Positions 1 through 5,903 of a stretch of 7,677 nt of DNA are shown in pieces. Source of the DNA: Thermoplasmata archaeon (lineage in GTDB: Archaea > Thermoplasmatota > Thermoplasmata > Thermoplasmatales > Thermoplasmataceae); the NCBI GenBank assembly GCA_021797025.1, contig JAKAAK010000092.1, positions 1-7,677 of the forward strand, written 5' to 3'. The translations under genes and the position numbers were made by a program. The notes beneath the pieces were generated by a model. The model was not told where the DNA came from and did no database searches. It saw only the letters and a list, made by a program, of their open reading frames with translations. Numbering within the stretch: the first letter of the stretch is position 1; every line of letters starts with the position of its first letter.

Positions 1-1
1 T

Positions 2-70
2 GATAAATGTCCCGTTTGCCTTAACCCGGTAAAACATCGGATAATTGGAAATAAAGGAAGAAATAGTTAA
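2..70 (+). CDS. Possible C-terminal tail of an upstream gene with a CPVC motif (partial)
   Basis: The window opens in a reading frame of 22 sense codons that stops with TAA at 68-70. It begins DKCPVCLNPVKHR and ends NKGRNS. The CPVC pair followed by basic residues resembles half of a zinc ribbon, as found at the ends of some nucleic-acid-binding proteins. No partner cysteine pair is visible, so it would have to lie upstream, outside the window. The other two plus-strand frames stop at once or within ten codons. The piece is too short to name a family and could be a chance open stretch. Confidence 0.3.
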   Translation, partial: DKCPVCLNPVKHRIIGNKGRNS

Positions 71-91
71 AATTGTTTGGTAAAGCAAAAT

Positions 92-101
92 GGATATAAG
101 G
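92..101 (+). promoter_or_regulatory. Weak candidate TATA element for the TPR-like gene
   Basis: GGATATAAGG lies about 35-40 nt before the ATG at 134. The usual archaeal spacing would put a transcript start near 120-125, leaving a short leader. The match is weak and many similar AT-rich strings occur nearby. Confidence 0.2.
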
Positions 102-133
102 AATAGAAATAAAAAGAGAGAATAGAAAATTCC

Positions 134-769
134 ATGGTTATATATCTATTAATGCCAGCAACAAATTCCTTAATGCATTATGGTTTTATCGATGTTGCAG
201 TATTTCTGATGAACGAATTAATTAGCCTGAACGATAACATCCAGTTGGCGGGCCAAATGGCTGTAGAATTCAGTGCCGTTTTACGAGAAGCTGGAAAATA
301 TAGTGATATGCTTACATTCACTGAAAATGCAAGTAAGATTCTTGATTCGCAACAGGATATATTTGTTCGTCCTCTATTTAAAATTAGACATGCAGAGGCA
401 CTGGCCTTTAATGGAAGACATAATGATGCGATTATAATTCTAAATGACATGTTTTCTAAAAGGGACCAATTTACAGGGGAATACATCGCGTATAAAGACT
501 TGATAAAAAATACCTCTAATTATGTACTTACAGAAGATGAAAAAGTACTGGAAAGCAATACAACACCCATCAGAGTGTCGTTGTTATTAAACCTCATCAA
601 AGCTTCTCTCAGAATGAAGGAATATGGTCTTACCGAGAAATACATTGAAGAATTTTTTAATACTGAAAAAGAATTTTTGACAAAAGAAACTTCAACAGAT
701 ATCTTATTAAACCTGAATGATACGTATATTGATGTGATCAGGAAATGCAATTCCAGCTACTATAGGTAG
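134..769 (+). CDS. TPR-like alpha-helical repeat protein, function unknown
   Basis: A 211-aa, almost wholly helical protein with no signal peptide or membrane segment. The clearest tetratricopeptide-like unit spans residues about 82-108, with the pattern AEALAFNGRHNDAIIIL: small residue, then G-[RK], then A-I eight positions after. Weaker helical pairs lie at about 17-32, 40-72 and 148-180. TPR proteins are scaffolds for protein-protein contacts, and nothing shows the partner. No good Shine-Dalgarno sequence precedes the ATG at 134; in-frame ATGs at codons 7 and 14 are alternatives. The first residues (MVIYLLMPATNSL) fit the repeat pattern poorly, so the true start could be internal, or the gene could be the remaining C-terminal part of a larger TPR protein. 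In-frame stops upstream of 134 rule out a simple extension. The coding nature is fairly sure; the start and intactness are not. Confidence 0.6.
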   Translation: MVIYLLMPATNSLMHYGFIDVAVFLMNELISLNDNIQLAGQMAVEFSAVLREAGKYSDMLTFTENASKILDSQQDIFVRPLFKIRHAEALAFNGRHNDAIIILNDMFSKRDQFTGEYIAYKDLIKNTSNYVLTEDEKVLESNTTPIRVSLLLNLIKASLRMKEYGLTEKYIEEFFNTEKEFLTKETSTDILLNLNDTYIDVIRKCNSSYYR

Positions 770-1190
770 TCATAAAATAAGATTGTGACCAATGAAGACG
801 TAGGCTCAAATAGAACTATTACCTCGAAATTTAAGACATTATCCAGGCAATATTTATGGCTCTGCAATTTAATTCTCACTTAAAATATTTGTTTGTTTAT
901 CAATAAGCTGAGAATTCTGTTTTACGATAATCTTCTAGGTTTTTATTCATTTTAAAAATACGTTGAAAAAATAAAATTATCACATAATTGTTTAACTTAT
1001 TGTAATAGTATTGAAATTATGTTATATTAATATCATCGTAATTTATTTTAAATTTAATATGCGAAAGAATAAGAAAGGAATTGAAAATTATATCTAAGGC
1101 CACATAGAAAGTTGACGCGATTGAAAACTTGCTAGAAATCAAGTTATTCCACAAAACCTTACGAAGTTTGGATATATGAATAGTTTCTCT
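770..1190 (+). other. Gene-poor intergenic stretch between convergent genes
   Basis: About 420 very AT-rich bases between the plus-strand TPR-like gene and the end of the minus-strand 353-aa gene. No ORF with start, ribosome site and length was found. It holds a long imperfect inverted repeat (871-916) and a short coding-looking stretch without a start codon. The stretch follows TAG at about 1103-1105 and reads KVDAIENLLEIKLFH onward to a TGA near 1177. A short inverted repeat, AACTTG/CAAGTT (1126-1131 and 1140-1145), overlaps this stretch. The region may be a graveyard of an older gene. Confidence 0.5.
871..916. terminator. Imperfect inverted repeat between convergent genes, possible terminator
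   Basis: AATTCTCA at 871-878 pairs exactly with TGAGAATT at 909-916. After one bulged C, a further four pairs (CTTA at 879-882 with TAAG at 904-907) extend the stem. The loop is 21 nt and AT-rich, and a T-rich run (ggtttttattc) follows about 20 nt downstream of the right arm. It lies 100 nt after the TPR-like gene, where a transcript end is expected. Archaeal terminators normally need only T-runs, so the hairpin could be incidental. Confidence 0.25.
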
Positions 1191-2252
1191 TCATTTTGAA
1201 TCAGTTTCCAAGAATGATACTACCTTTTTTGAAACTAAATTTAATATCGAAGCGCATAAATTGAAGGTAAGATATGCATCCTCCTTCCCGCCTGTGAAAA
1301 CATTAGTAGGGGTGCCTGAGTCTGGCCCTTTCGTATTTACAGAATGATGTAATGCATTAGAATAATCCTCTAAATTGTCAAGAGCAGTTGTCAATTTAGT
1401 TGCCGATTCTTCCGATATTCCAGTAGATTTCTCAATTAATTTCTTTATATTCCCTTTAACATTTTTTGTGTACAATTCAAAGAACTTCCTTGATTCCTCG
1501 ATAACCCTTCCCCATTCTCCTTCAGTCAGAAGCCTCTCCATGGTTTTGAAAATCTTTTGTGAACTATCGATTCGCTCTATTAATGTTTTTAGTTCGTCAG
1601 AACCATATTTAAGACTGTCATCCAGTAGACGTGGATCTGGTATTTCTATAACCATAAAGCGACCAATTCCAAGTGGTTCTTGAAAATCATGTAACCAGTC
1701 GCTGGATGGAATTATTATACTGCAGTCATTAGATACATACGTGTAGTAACTTAATAAGTAACCAGAAGAGGTCAGGATGTTTAGAGCGGGGCTCCCTCCC
1801 ACAGCCGGTACATAACGGCTTATTATACGGATGTCCGGATTGTGCATCTGATGCTCCTCCAAAAATTCTATATTAATATCGGTAGTCAAATACTTAATAG
1901 TCGCTTTAACTTGAAAGATAACATCATTTTTTTTATTTTTCTCTCTCCTCTTTTCAATATAATTAATTACCTGTTTGCTGAGAACGCCAACCATTTCATA
2001 TTCATACTTTTCTGGCTTTTGAGATGGATTCTGACCTTGTACTAATAGAGGAATATCTCTTCTCATACTAGAGGGGTTCTGTTCTATCTGCTCTAAATTA
2101 GTCAAAAATTTATTTTCTTCTGAATATAGCTGTGCAGTAAATTCCAGCGGGATTTCATTATAGTTGATACTTGCAGTCAAGTTCAATTTAATAGCTGGAA
2201 CAACTGATTTCTCGAATACCTTGATACTTTTCTCTTTATAAGTTAAATTCAT
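1191..2252 (-). CDS. Unknown protein with helical, HEPN/Abi-like C-terminal part
   Basis: A 353-aa soluble protein that I cannot assign to a named family. Residues about 1-205 are mixed with many strand-like stretches, including PSSDWLHDF (182-190) and the hydrophobic strand GIGRFMVIEIPDP (195-207). Residues about 215-350 are helical: EWGRVIEESRKFFELY (246-261), a segment around NLEDYSNALHHSV (293-305), and a closing helix from DAYLTFNLCAS (about 325 on). This order (helix with W and R, a polar/His turn, last helix starting with DA) recalls HEPN-type domains of abortive-infection and RNA-targeting proteins. The usual catalytic R-X4-H appears here as S298-N-A-L-H-H303, with serine in place of arginine, so RNase activity is doubtful. 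The ATG at 2252 follows a TGAGG ribosome site. It lies alone on its strand, about 600 nt beyond the 269-aa gene. The gene itself is well supported; the domain idea is a weak inference. Confidence 0.8.
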   Translation of the reverse strand: MNLTYKEKSIKVFEKSVVPAIKLNLTASINYNEIPLEFTAQLYSEENKFLTNLEQIEQNPSSMRRDIPLLVQGQNPSQKPEKYEYEMVGVLSKQVINYIEKRREKNKKNDVIFQVKATIKYLTTDINIEFLEEHQMHNPDIRIISRYVPAVGGSPALNILTSSGYLLSYYTYVSNDCSIIIPSSDWLHDFQEPLGIGRFMVIEIPDPRLLDDSLKYGSDELKTLIERIDSSQKIFKTMERLLTEGEWGRVIEESRKFFELYTKNVKGNIKKLIEKSTGISEESATKLTTALDNLEDYSNALHHSVNTKGPDSGTPTNVFTGGKEDAYLTFNLCASILNLVSKKVVSFLETDSK

Positions 2253-2262
2253 AACAACTTCG

Positions 2263-2266
2263 CCTC
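2263..2266 (-). promoter_or_regulatory. Shine-Dalgarno site (GAGG) for the 353-aa gene
   Basis: On the minus strand the sequence TGAGGCGAAG precedes the ATG at 2252, with GAGG ending 10 nt before it. An ATG slightly further upstream reads ATG AAA TGA and is closed at once, which supports 2252 as the start. A possible TATA element (GATAAATAA, near 2317-2325) lies further upstream but is weak. Confidence 0.45.
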
Positions 2267-2374
2267 ATTTCATTTTTCAAAAACACCATACATTCATTCC
2301 CCCACTCTTATGTATGTTATTTATCGTTTTATCAATTTGGTGCATGGCAGATATTTTCAAATTTCTGTTAATAG

Positions 2375-2500
2375 TTAGTAGTAATGGTGATTTGCTCCAG
2401 CTGGTTTTGCATATTTTCTGGTATACCACATCGATTGTATCAGATCATCCTTTATAGTTTTTCTCTCTAATCTACTATAAAAGGAATTTTTAATTGTACC
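2375..2500 (-). pseudogene. Possible protein-gene remnant, 3' end only
   Basis: After an in-frame TAA, 41 codons stay open on the minus strand and stop at TAA (2375-2377). They begin GTIKNSFYSRLERKTIK and end YTRKYAKPAGANHHYY. The amino-acid make-up is protein-like, and the N-S-F-x-S-R-L-x-R-[KR]-T part faintly recalls the C-terminal region of some DDE transposases, though this is a guess. No start codon with a ribosome site is present, so if real it is a truncated fragment. Confidence 0.22.
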
Positions 2501-2623
2501 TTATAATATGTGAGGTACGGAGTTGTGAAAGGGTAACAATCTCTTCTATGAATTTAGAAATAGCTAAAAGGGTTGGCGTATTGTAGAAAGAGATCATTCA
2601 TAATTAAGAGAAGGAATAGGAAA

Positions 2624-2704
2624 ATGTTACTGGTTATATATTTTCTAGAGTTACCAAAAGTTAGCAACAACATTGATATAAAGATAGACGTGTGTGTTCC
2701 TTAA
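2624..2704 (+). CDS. Possible 26-aa mini-ORF
   Basis: An ATG preceded by the purine-rich string GAGAAGGAATAGGAAA opens a 26-codon frame starting MLLVIYFLELPKV and ending in TAA at 2702-2704. The N-terminal residues are hydrophobic. The DNA around the start resembles the start region of the TPR-like gene (AATAG, AAAAT and a shared GGTTATATAT). It is more likely a decayed copy or a chance ORF than a working gene. Confidence 0.15.
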   Translation: MLLVIYFLELPKVSNNIDIKIDVCVP

Positions 2705-2867
2705 TGAATACGGGTAAGAGTTCAGTGGTTCGGATTAGTCTGGATTTGATATAGATTTAAGTATCCATTTCTTCAATAGTGTATAACTTCTAAATGATAT
2801 TTCCAGAGAGTCTATCCTAATATACTAATGTCCCGCCAAGTGCGTTGTAATGTCCATTTAATAAAGT

Positions 2868-3677
2868 TTAGGGATGTAAAACTGGAGGTATTATACATTT
2901 CTTTGTAAATACTATCCAGTTGTACTCATCAATGAATTTGGCATCAATGTACTTGTCAATACTGTACCTCTTATCAACGAACTGTGTTATTGTTTTTTCC
3001 ACAATATATTCCGAAGATTCACCATCATTCGGTGTTTTTATTATCCTATTTTCTTTGATAAATTTCATTATATTCTTTATATTTTCCTTCTTATGGAGAA
3101 CAGTTTTTAGATTGTCCTCCAGTGGTTCTTTTACATGTGCGTAAATGTCATTAAAAATATTACCATTTTCATCACGAAGGTGATTAGCTATTTCTTGCAT
3201 TTTCTTCATAAACAAAATATATGCACCTGGTCCTTTACAATCCCCTATATAATGTTGACGTATGGGGTTATCCCACATCACGAAAAGCTCCGGTATAAAT
3301 AAGTGAAGTATTTTTGAAGCACCTGTGTCTTTAATACCTTTAAGCCTATAGAGGCCACGATATAGGTCAATTATAGACCCAATTATTGTTCCCTTATTTA
3401 AATCTATTTCTGAAAGGTTCTCCTGTGTTAGATATTGTAGGTTTTTGGCTACTTTATCAGTATACCACTTGTTAATTGCCGTTACAGTTGTATCAGTATC
3501 TAATCTCATATTCCAATGGTTGAGGAAACAAACTAAAGCTTGTCCCGGTTGTCCATTTTTCATTGTTTCTTGGAGCATATACAAATGTACAAAATATGCA
3601 CGGTCTTCACCCTTATTATTAAATAGGCATACAGCCCAATCGAACTCTTCCCTATTTGGTTTGCATTCATCATCCAT
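2868..3677 (-). CDS. Unknown protein with a glycosylase-fold-like K-x-L-H-x3-P-x-L-F motif
   Basis: A 269-aa soluble protein of no family I can name. The most distinctive segment is residues 119-140: G-A-S-K-I-L-H-L-F-I-P-E-L-F, then V-M-W-D-N-P-I-R. Similar strings (lysine, Leu-His, Pro-x-Leu, then a W/Y-D pair and an Arg) occur in several uncharacterised families distantly akin to the helix-hairpin-helix glycosylase fold, so a nucleic-acid role is possible but unproven. The N-terminal third is helical with several aromatic residues (W14, W55, W71). Residues 150-235 are mostly charged helices, and the end (IVFTKKCIIPPV) is strand-like. The ATG at 3677 sits a few bases downstream of the transcript start predicted from a TATA box, which supports this start. 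Transcribed divergently from the MFS gene. The gene is well supported; its function is unknown. Confidence 0.78.
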   Translation of the reverse strand: MDDECKPNREEFDWAVCLFNNKGEDRAYFVHLYMLQETMKNGQPGQALVCFLNHWNMRLDTDTTVTAINKWYTDKVAKNLQYLTQENLSEIDLNKGTIIGSIIDLYRGLYRLKGIKDTGASKILHLFIPELFVMWDNPIRQHYIGDCKGPGAYILFMKKMQEIANHLRDENGNIFNDIYAHVKEPLEDNLKTVLHKKENIKNIMKFIKENRIIKTPNDGESSEYIVEKTITQFVDKRYSIDKYIDAKFIDEYNWIVFTKKCIIPPVLHP

Positions 3678-3703
3678 GATATCTGGAAAAGATATAGGTT
3701 ATG

Positions 3704-3711
3704 TATAAAAA
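3704..3711 (-). promoter_or_regulatory. TATA box for the 269-aa gene, nearly leaderless
   Basis: On the minus strand TTTTTATA is centred about 30 nt before the ATG at 3677. At the usual archaeal spacing transcription would start near 3681, leaving only a few leader bases and no room for a Shine-Dalgarno site. Confidence 0.5.
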
Positions 3712-3891
3712 TTTATGCATCTAGCTAAATTAAATTATTTAAACTTTATATCACTCTACCTAGCAGTGGTATATTTTTTAGGCTTACAATAATATACAGT
3801 GTCCCGGAATCCTATAGTAGAGGAAAATGCTTTAAACTGTACTAGCTCCGGGTCAACTCAAATTACTGAACTCTTACCAAAAATACAAATA

Positions 3892-3899
3892 TTTATATA
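3892..3899 (+). promoter_or_regulatory. TATA box for the MFS transporter, leaderless start
   Basis: TTTATATA, preceded by the A-rich string ACAAATA that could serve as BRE, is centred about 25 nt before the ATG at 3920. The predicted transcript start therefore coincides with the start codon. The bases just before the ATG (AAATTCTC) contain no Shine-Dalgarno sequence. This fits leaderless initiation, which is common in archaea. Confidence 0.6.
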
Positions 3900-3919
3900 T
3901 AAAACCATATTAAATTCTC

Positions 3920-5320
3920 ATGGCAAAGGATGATTCAACCATTAACACAGATTTGTTAGCAAGGCTTGATAGAATACCGTGGAATTCCTGGCATTCTTTC
4001 GTCTTTGCCATACTCTTTGCCGGCGTAATACTAGAAGGTTTTTCAATTTCACTGGGTGGCGCCACGCTGGGGACAATTGAATCTGAATTTAACTTAACAT
4101 CATTTCAGGCAATACTGCTCACCCCCCTGTATCTCGTTGGTGCCCTAATCGGAGCTTTTACAATGGGTTCACTTTCAGATTATATAGGAAGGAAAAGGGT
4201 TTTCATAATCACAGTAATCATTGTCATTGTTGGCAGTCTGATTGTTGCATTATCATTTAATTATGGAAGTCTTGTATTTGGAAGGATTATAACTGCAATT
4301 GGAGCTGAGGGTGAAGTTGCAGTTGCCAACACGGCATTATCTGAATTTGTTCAGCCATCAAGAAGAGGACTGGTTGTATCATCGGGCAACGCAACAGCTT
4401 TTGACATTGGAACATTTGCAGCTTCACTGGTGGGCTTTTTTGCAATCATTTTGCTTCCAGCTGATATCGGGTGGAGAGTTGCTTTTGCCTCAGCTATTAT
4501 ATTGGGTGTCATTGTTTTTGTTGCCAGAATAAAATTGCCCGAATCTATAAGGTATTTAATTAAAAATGGAAGGCAGAAAGAGGCAGAAACAATTGTGACC
4601 TCCATAGAAGCTGCGTATACAAAGAAGACCGGAAAAACACTTCCACCTGTTTCATCCGAGCAACTTGAATTTTCAAAGCAGACCGTAGCTGAAAGGTATG
4701 CTTATGTTTTTAAAAAATATCCAAAAAGTATTTTACTTGCTGTAATATTAAATATTACCGAGGTGTGGCCCTACTATGCAGCCTTTTCAGTTATACCTGT
4801 TATACTGATAAAATTCTTCCATTTTACCTCAGCATCAAGCAGTTACTCATTAATTTTCATTACGCTTGCAGGTGTAGCAGGAATAATTACAATGTCTTTT
4901 GCACTTGATAGAATAGGCAGAAGAAAAACAATTACCGCCTCCTATGGAATCGCTGCCCTCTTATTTCTTATTATAGGGATTATTTCCGATCATGTATCCA
5001 TTCTCGTTTTCATTATATTGCTTGTAGTTTTATATTTCTGGGTGTATGCTGCAGCAGGTGTACTTTATCCCCAGCTTGCTGAAATGTTCCCGACAGAGGT
5101 TAGAAATACGGCCATAGGTATTGCAATTGGAATCGGGAGAATAGGTGGAATAATTGGCATAATTTTACTGGCAGTTATATTAAGCCATGGTGTTATTGTA
5201 GTATTTGGCATCACTGCTGTTGTAATGGCAGTTGGTGCAATAGCGGAGTTATTAATTGGGCCTGAAACTGGATTAAAATCACTGGAAATTACTTCCAGGG
5301 AGGAGGTTAAGTCAAGGTAA
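3920..5320 (+). CDS. MFS transporter, sugar/metabolite:H+ symporter type
   Basis: A 466-aa cytoplasmic-membrane protein of the major facilitator superfamily, of normal length and apparently intact, with about twelve hydrophobic helices. Motif A between helices 2 and 3 is G83-S-L-S-D87-Y-I-G-R-K-R93. Its counterpart after the central loop is A-L-D330-R-I-G-R-R-K336. The half-end motif PESIR (207-211) is the PESPR signature of sugar-porter-like members, and PTEVR (391-395) followed by G-R-I-G-G, plus a terminal GPETGLKSLE, match the same group. The loop between halves is about residues 205-268. The first helix carries LEGFSISLGG, where aromatic-acid and metabolite symporters often have DGFD. 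The substrate (sugar, organic or aromatic acid) cannot be read from the sequence. It is transcribed alone, divergently from the 269-aa gene. The start at 3920 is supported by the promoter position. Confidence 0.92.
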   Translation: MAKDDSTINTDLLARLDRIPWNSWHSFVFAILFAGVILEGFSISLGGATLGTIESEFNLTSFQAILLTPLYLVGALIGAFTMGSLSDYIGRKRVFIITVIIVIVGSLIVALSFNYGSLVFGRIITAIGAEGEVAVANTALSEFVQPSRRGLVVSSGNATAFDIGTFAASLVGFFAIILLPADIGWRVAFASAIILGVIVFVARIKLPESIRYLIKNGRQKEAETIVTSIEAAYTKKTGKTLPPVSSEQLEFSKQTVAERYAYVFKKYPKSILLAVILNITEVWPYYAAFSVIPVILIKFFHFTSASSSYSLIFITLAGVAGIITMSFALDRIGRRKTITASYGIAALLFLIIGIISDHVSILVFIILLVVLYFWVYAAAGVLYPQLAEMFPTEVRNTAIGIAIGIGRIGGIIGIILLAVILSHGVIVVFGITAVVMAVGAIAELLIGPETGLKSLEITSREEVKSR

Positions 5321-5356
5321 TTGTATATTAAAATAATTTTAAGATAAAACTATTGA

Positions 5357-5512
5357 TTGATATTGACAGAGAAGAATGCAACACTCAACTATCCACAGAA
5401 GTGGGAATCTGCTATAAGAGGATTTGTTGAAAATACCGTGAAATGCATGAAGCAGTATTATAAAGGAGACAATTCTAAATCAGGATTCGCAGCTGATTGG
5501 GAAATACCATGA
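5357..5512 (+). pseudogene. Coding-looking remnant or small ORF after the MFS gene
   Basis: From an in-frame TGA (5354-5356) the frame stays open for 51 codons to TGA at 5510-5512. It contains NYPQKWESAIRGFVENTV followed by KCMKQYYKGDN, and ends GFAADWEIP. Codon use and residue mix look like real protein, with W, Y and charged residues spread evenly. The only starts near the beginning are TTG codons (5357 and 5363) without a Shine-Dalgarno site. An ATG overlaps the stop (ATGA at 5509) but gives only nine residues. I do not recognise the family. It is most likely a truncated or frameshifted leftover; a real small protein is the alternative. Confidence 0.3.
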
Positions 5513-5560
5513 AGGAACATAGTAAAGCCGCGTACTGACAGGATTGATAGTGCTGTGTTC

Positions 5561-5586
5561 TGCACCAGCGCATGGTGCAATTTTTT
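5561..5586 (+). terminator. Hairpin plus T-run, intrinsic-terminator-like
   Basis: TGCACCA (5561-5567) pairs perfectly with TGGTGCA (5573-5579) around a 5-nt GCGCA loop, and ATTTTTT follows directly. In bacteria this would be a textbook rho-independent terminator. Archaeal termination depends mainly on the T-run, so the stem may be accessory. It could end transcripts of the MFS gene (240 nt upstream) or insulate the toxin-antitoxin promoter that starts about 50 nt further on. Confidence 0.5.
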
Positions 5587-5636
5587 AATATGGGTCGATT
5601 CTAGAAGAGTTTCCTCCACCCCGTAATAAGAGAATA

Positions 5637-5644
5637 TTTATAAA
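5637..5644 (+). promoter_or_regulatory. TATA box of the toxin-antitoxin operon
   Basis: TTTATAAA preceded by the purine-rich string AAGAGAA (likely BRE). Transcription would begin near 5665, giving a leader of roughly 15-20 nt before the antitoxin ATG at 5682. Confidence 0.6.
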
Positions 5645-5645
5645 C

Positions 5646-5659
5646 TATAGTATACTATA
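5646..5659. promoter_or_regulatory. Palindromic operator candidate of the toxin-antitoxin operon
   Basis: TATAGTATACTATA is a perfect 14-bp palindrome starting one base after the TATA box and ending just before the predicted transcript start. Ribbon-helix-helix antitoxins bind such short palindromes as dimers and repress their own operon, so this is the natural site for autoregulation here. The AT-only flanks make some chance symmetry possible, but the central GTATAC adds weight. Confidence 0.5.
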
Positions 5660-5669
5660 ACTAACATAT

Positions 5670-5674
5670 AGGGG
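5670..5674 (+). promoter_or_regulatory. Candidate ribosome binding site of the antitoxin gene
   Basis: AGGGG ends 7 nt before the ATG at 5682, a suitable spacing for a Shine-Dalgarno site. The match is modest, but it lies in the short predicted leader. Confidence 0.4.
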
Positions 5675-5681
5675 ATATATA

Positions 5682-5903
5682 ATGGAAGATGAAATAACTA
5701 CTATACAATTAAAGAAGTCTGTGGTGAATGCTCTTAAAGAAATCAAGAAGTACCCACGCGAGACATACAATGAAATCATTCTAGACCTAATAAACGATGC
5801 CAGAGAGACTCACGAACTTAATACATTTGTCCAGAAAGCCCAGGAATCAAAGATGAAAGAGCTATGGGAAGAAGGAGATTACAGCGGTTGGGAACATGCC
5901 TGA
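5682..5903 (+). CDS. Ribbon-helix-helix-like antitoxin of a type II toxin-antitoxin pair
   Basis: A 73-aa acidic protein. Residues 5-13 (ITTIQLKKS) form the DNA-binding strand of a ribbon-helix-helix-like fold. Helix one follows (about 13-23), then the turn KYPRETYNE and helix two (about 27-40). This layout matches archaeal VapB/DUF7557-like antitoxins. The C-terminal part (about 44-73), ending KMKELWEEGDYSGWEHA, is the acidic, tryptophan-bearing tail that wraps and inhibits the toxin in MazE/VapB systems. Its stop codon overlaps the start of the toxin gene by 8 nt (ATGCCTGA), the standard antitoxin-first arrangement with coupled translation. The protein should neutralise the toxin and, as a complex, repress the operon through the palindrome next to the TATA box. 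The exact antitoxin family is less sure than its role. Confidence 0.82.
   Translation: MEDEITTIQLKKSVVNALKEIKKYPRETYNEIILDLINDARETHELNTFVQKAQESKMKELWEEGDYSGWEHA

Larger units (their letters stand above)
2253..2867 (-). other. Gene-poor stretch with short coding-looking remnants
   Basis: About 615 bases without an intact gene on either strand. It holds a 41-codon open stretch on the minus strand (2375-2500), a plus-strand mini-ORF of 26 codons (2624-2704), and a 12-codon plus-strand mini-ORF (2548-2586) reading MNLEIAKRVGVL that resembles the start of a helix-turn-helix. No RNA gene or terminator hairpin was recognised. Probably decayed accessory DNA. Confidence 0.5.

Noticed and set aside
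178..750. Minus-strand open frames opposite the TPR-like gene
   Set aside because: They lie antisense inside a better-supported gene, have serine/leucine-rich shadow composition and lack ribosome sites.
1059..1097. Mini-ORF starting MRKNKKGIENYI
   Set aside because: Only 12 codons, AT-rich and with no convincing ribosome site; probably chance.
1375..2045. Plus-strand open frames opposite the 353-aa gene
   Set aside because: Antisense shadows with unlikely Phe/Ser/Ile-rich sequence and no start signals.
2548..2586. Mini-ORF MNLEIAKRVGVL as a helix-turn-helix gene
   Set aside because: Too short to form a domain; kept only as a possible remnant in the description of the gap.
2727..2738. GGTTCGGATTAG, resembling a tRNA T-arm
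   Set aside because: The T-stem does not pair properly and no acceptor, D or anticodon arm is found around it.
2920..3708. Plus-strand open frames opposite the 269-aa gene
   Set aside because: Antisense shadows; the minus-strand frame is longer and has a well-placed TATA box.
4299..4605. Alternative frames within the MFS gene on both strands
   Set aside because: They overlap clear MFS motifs in the main frame and have no family features of their own.
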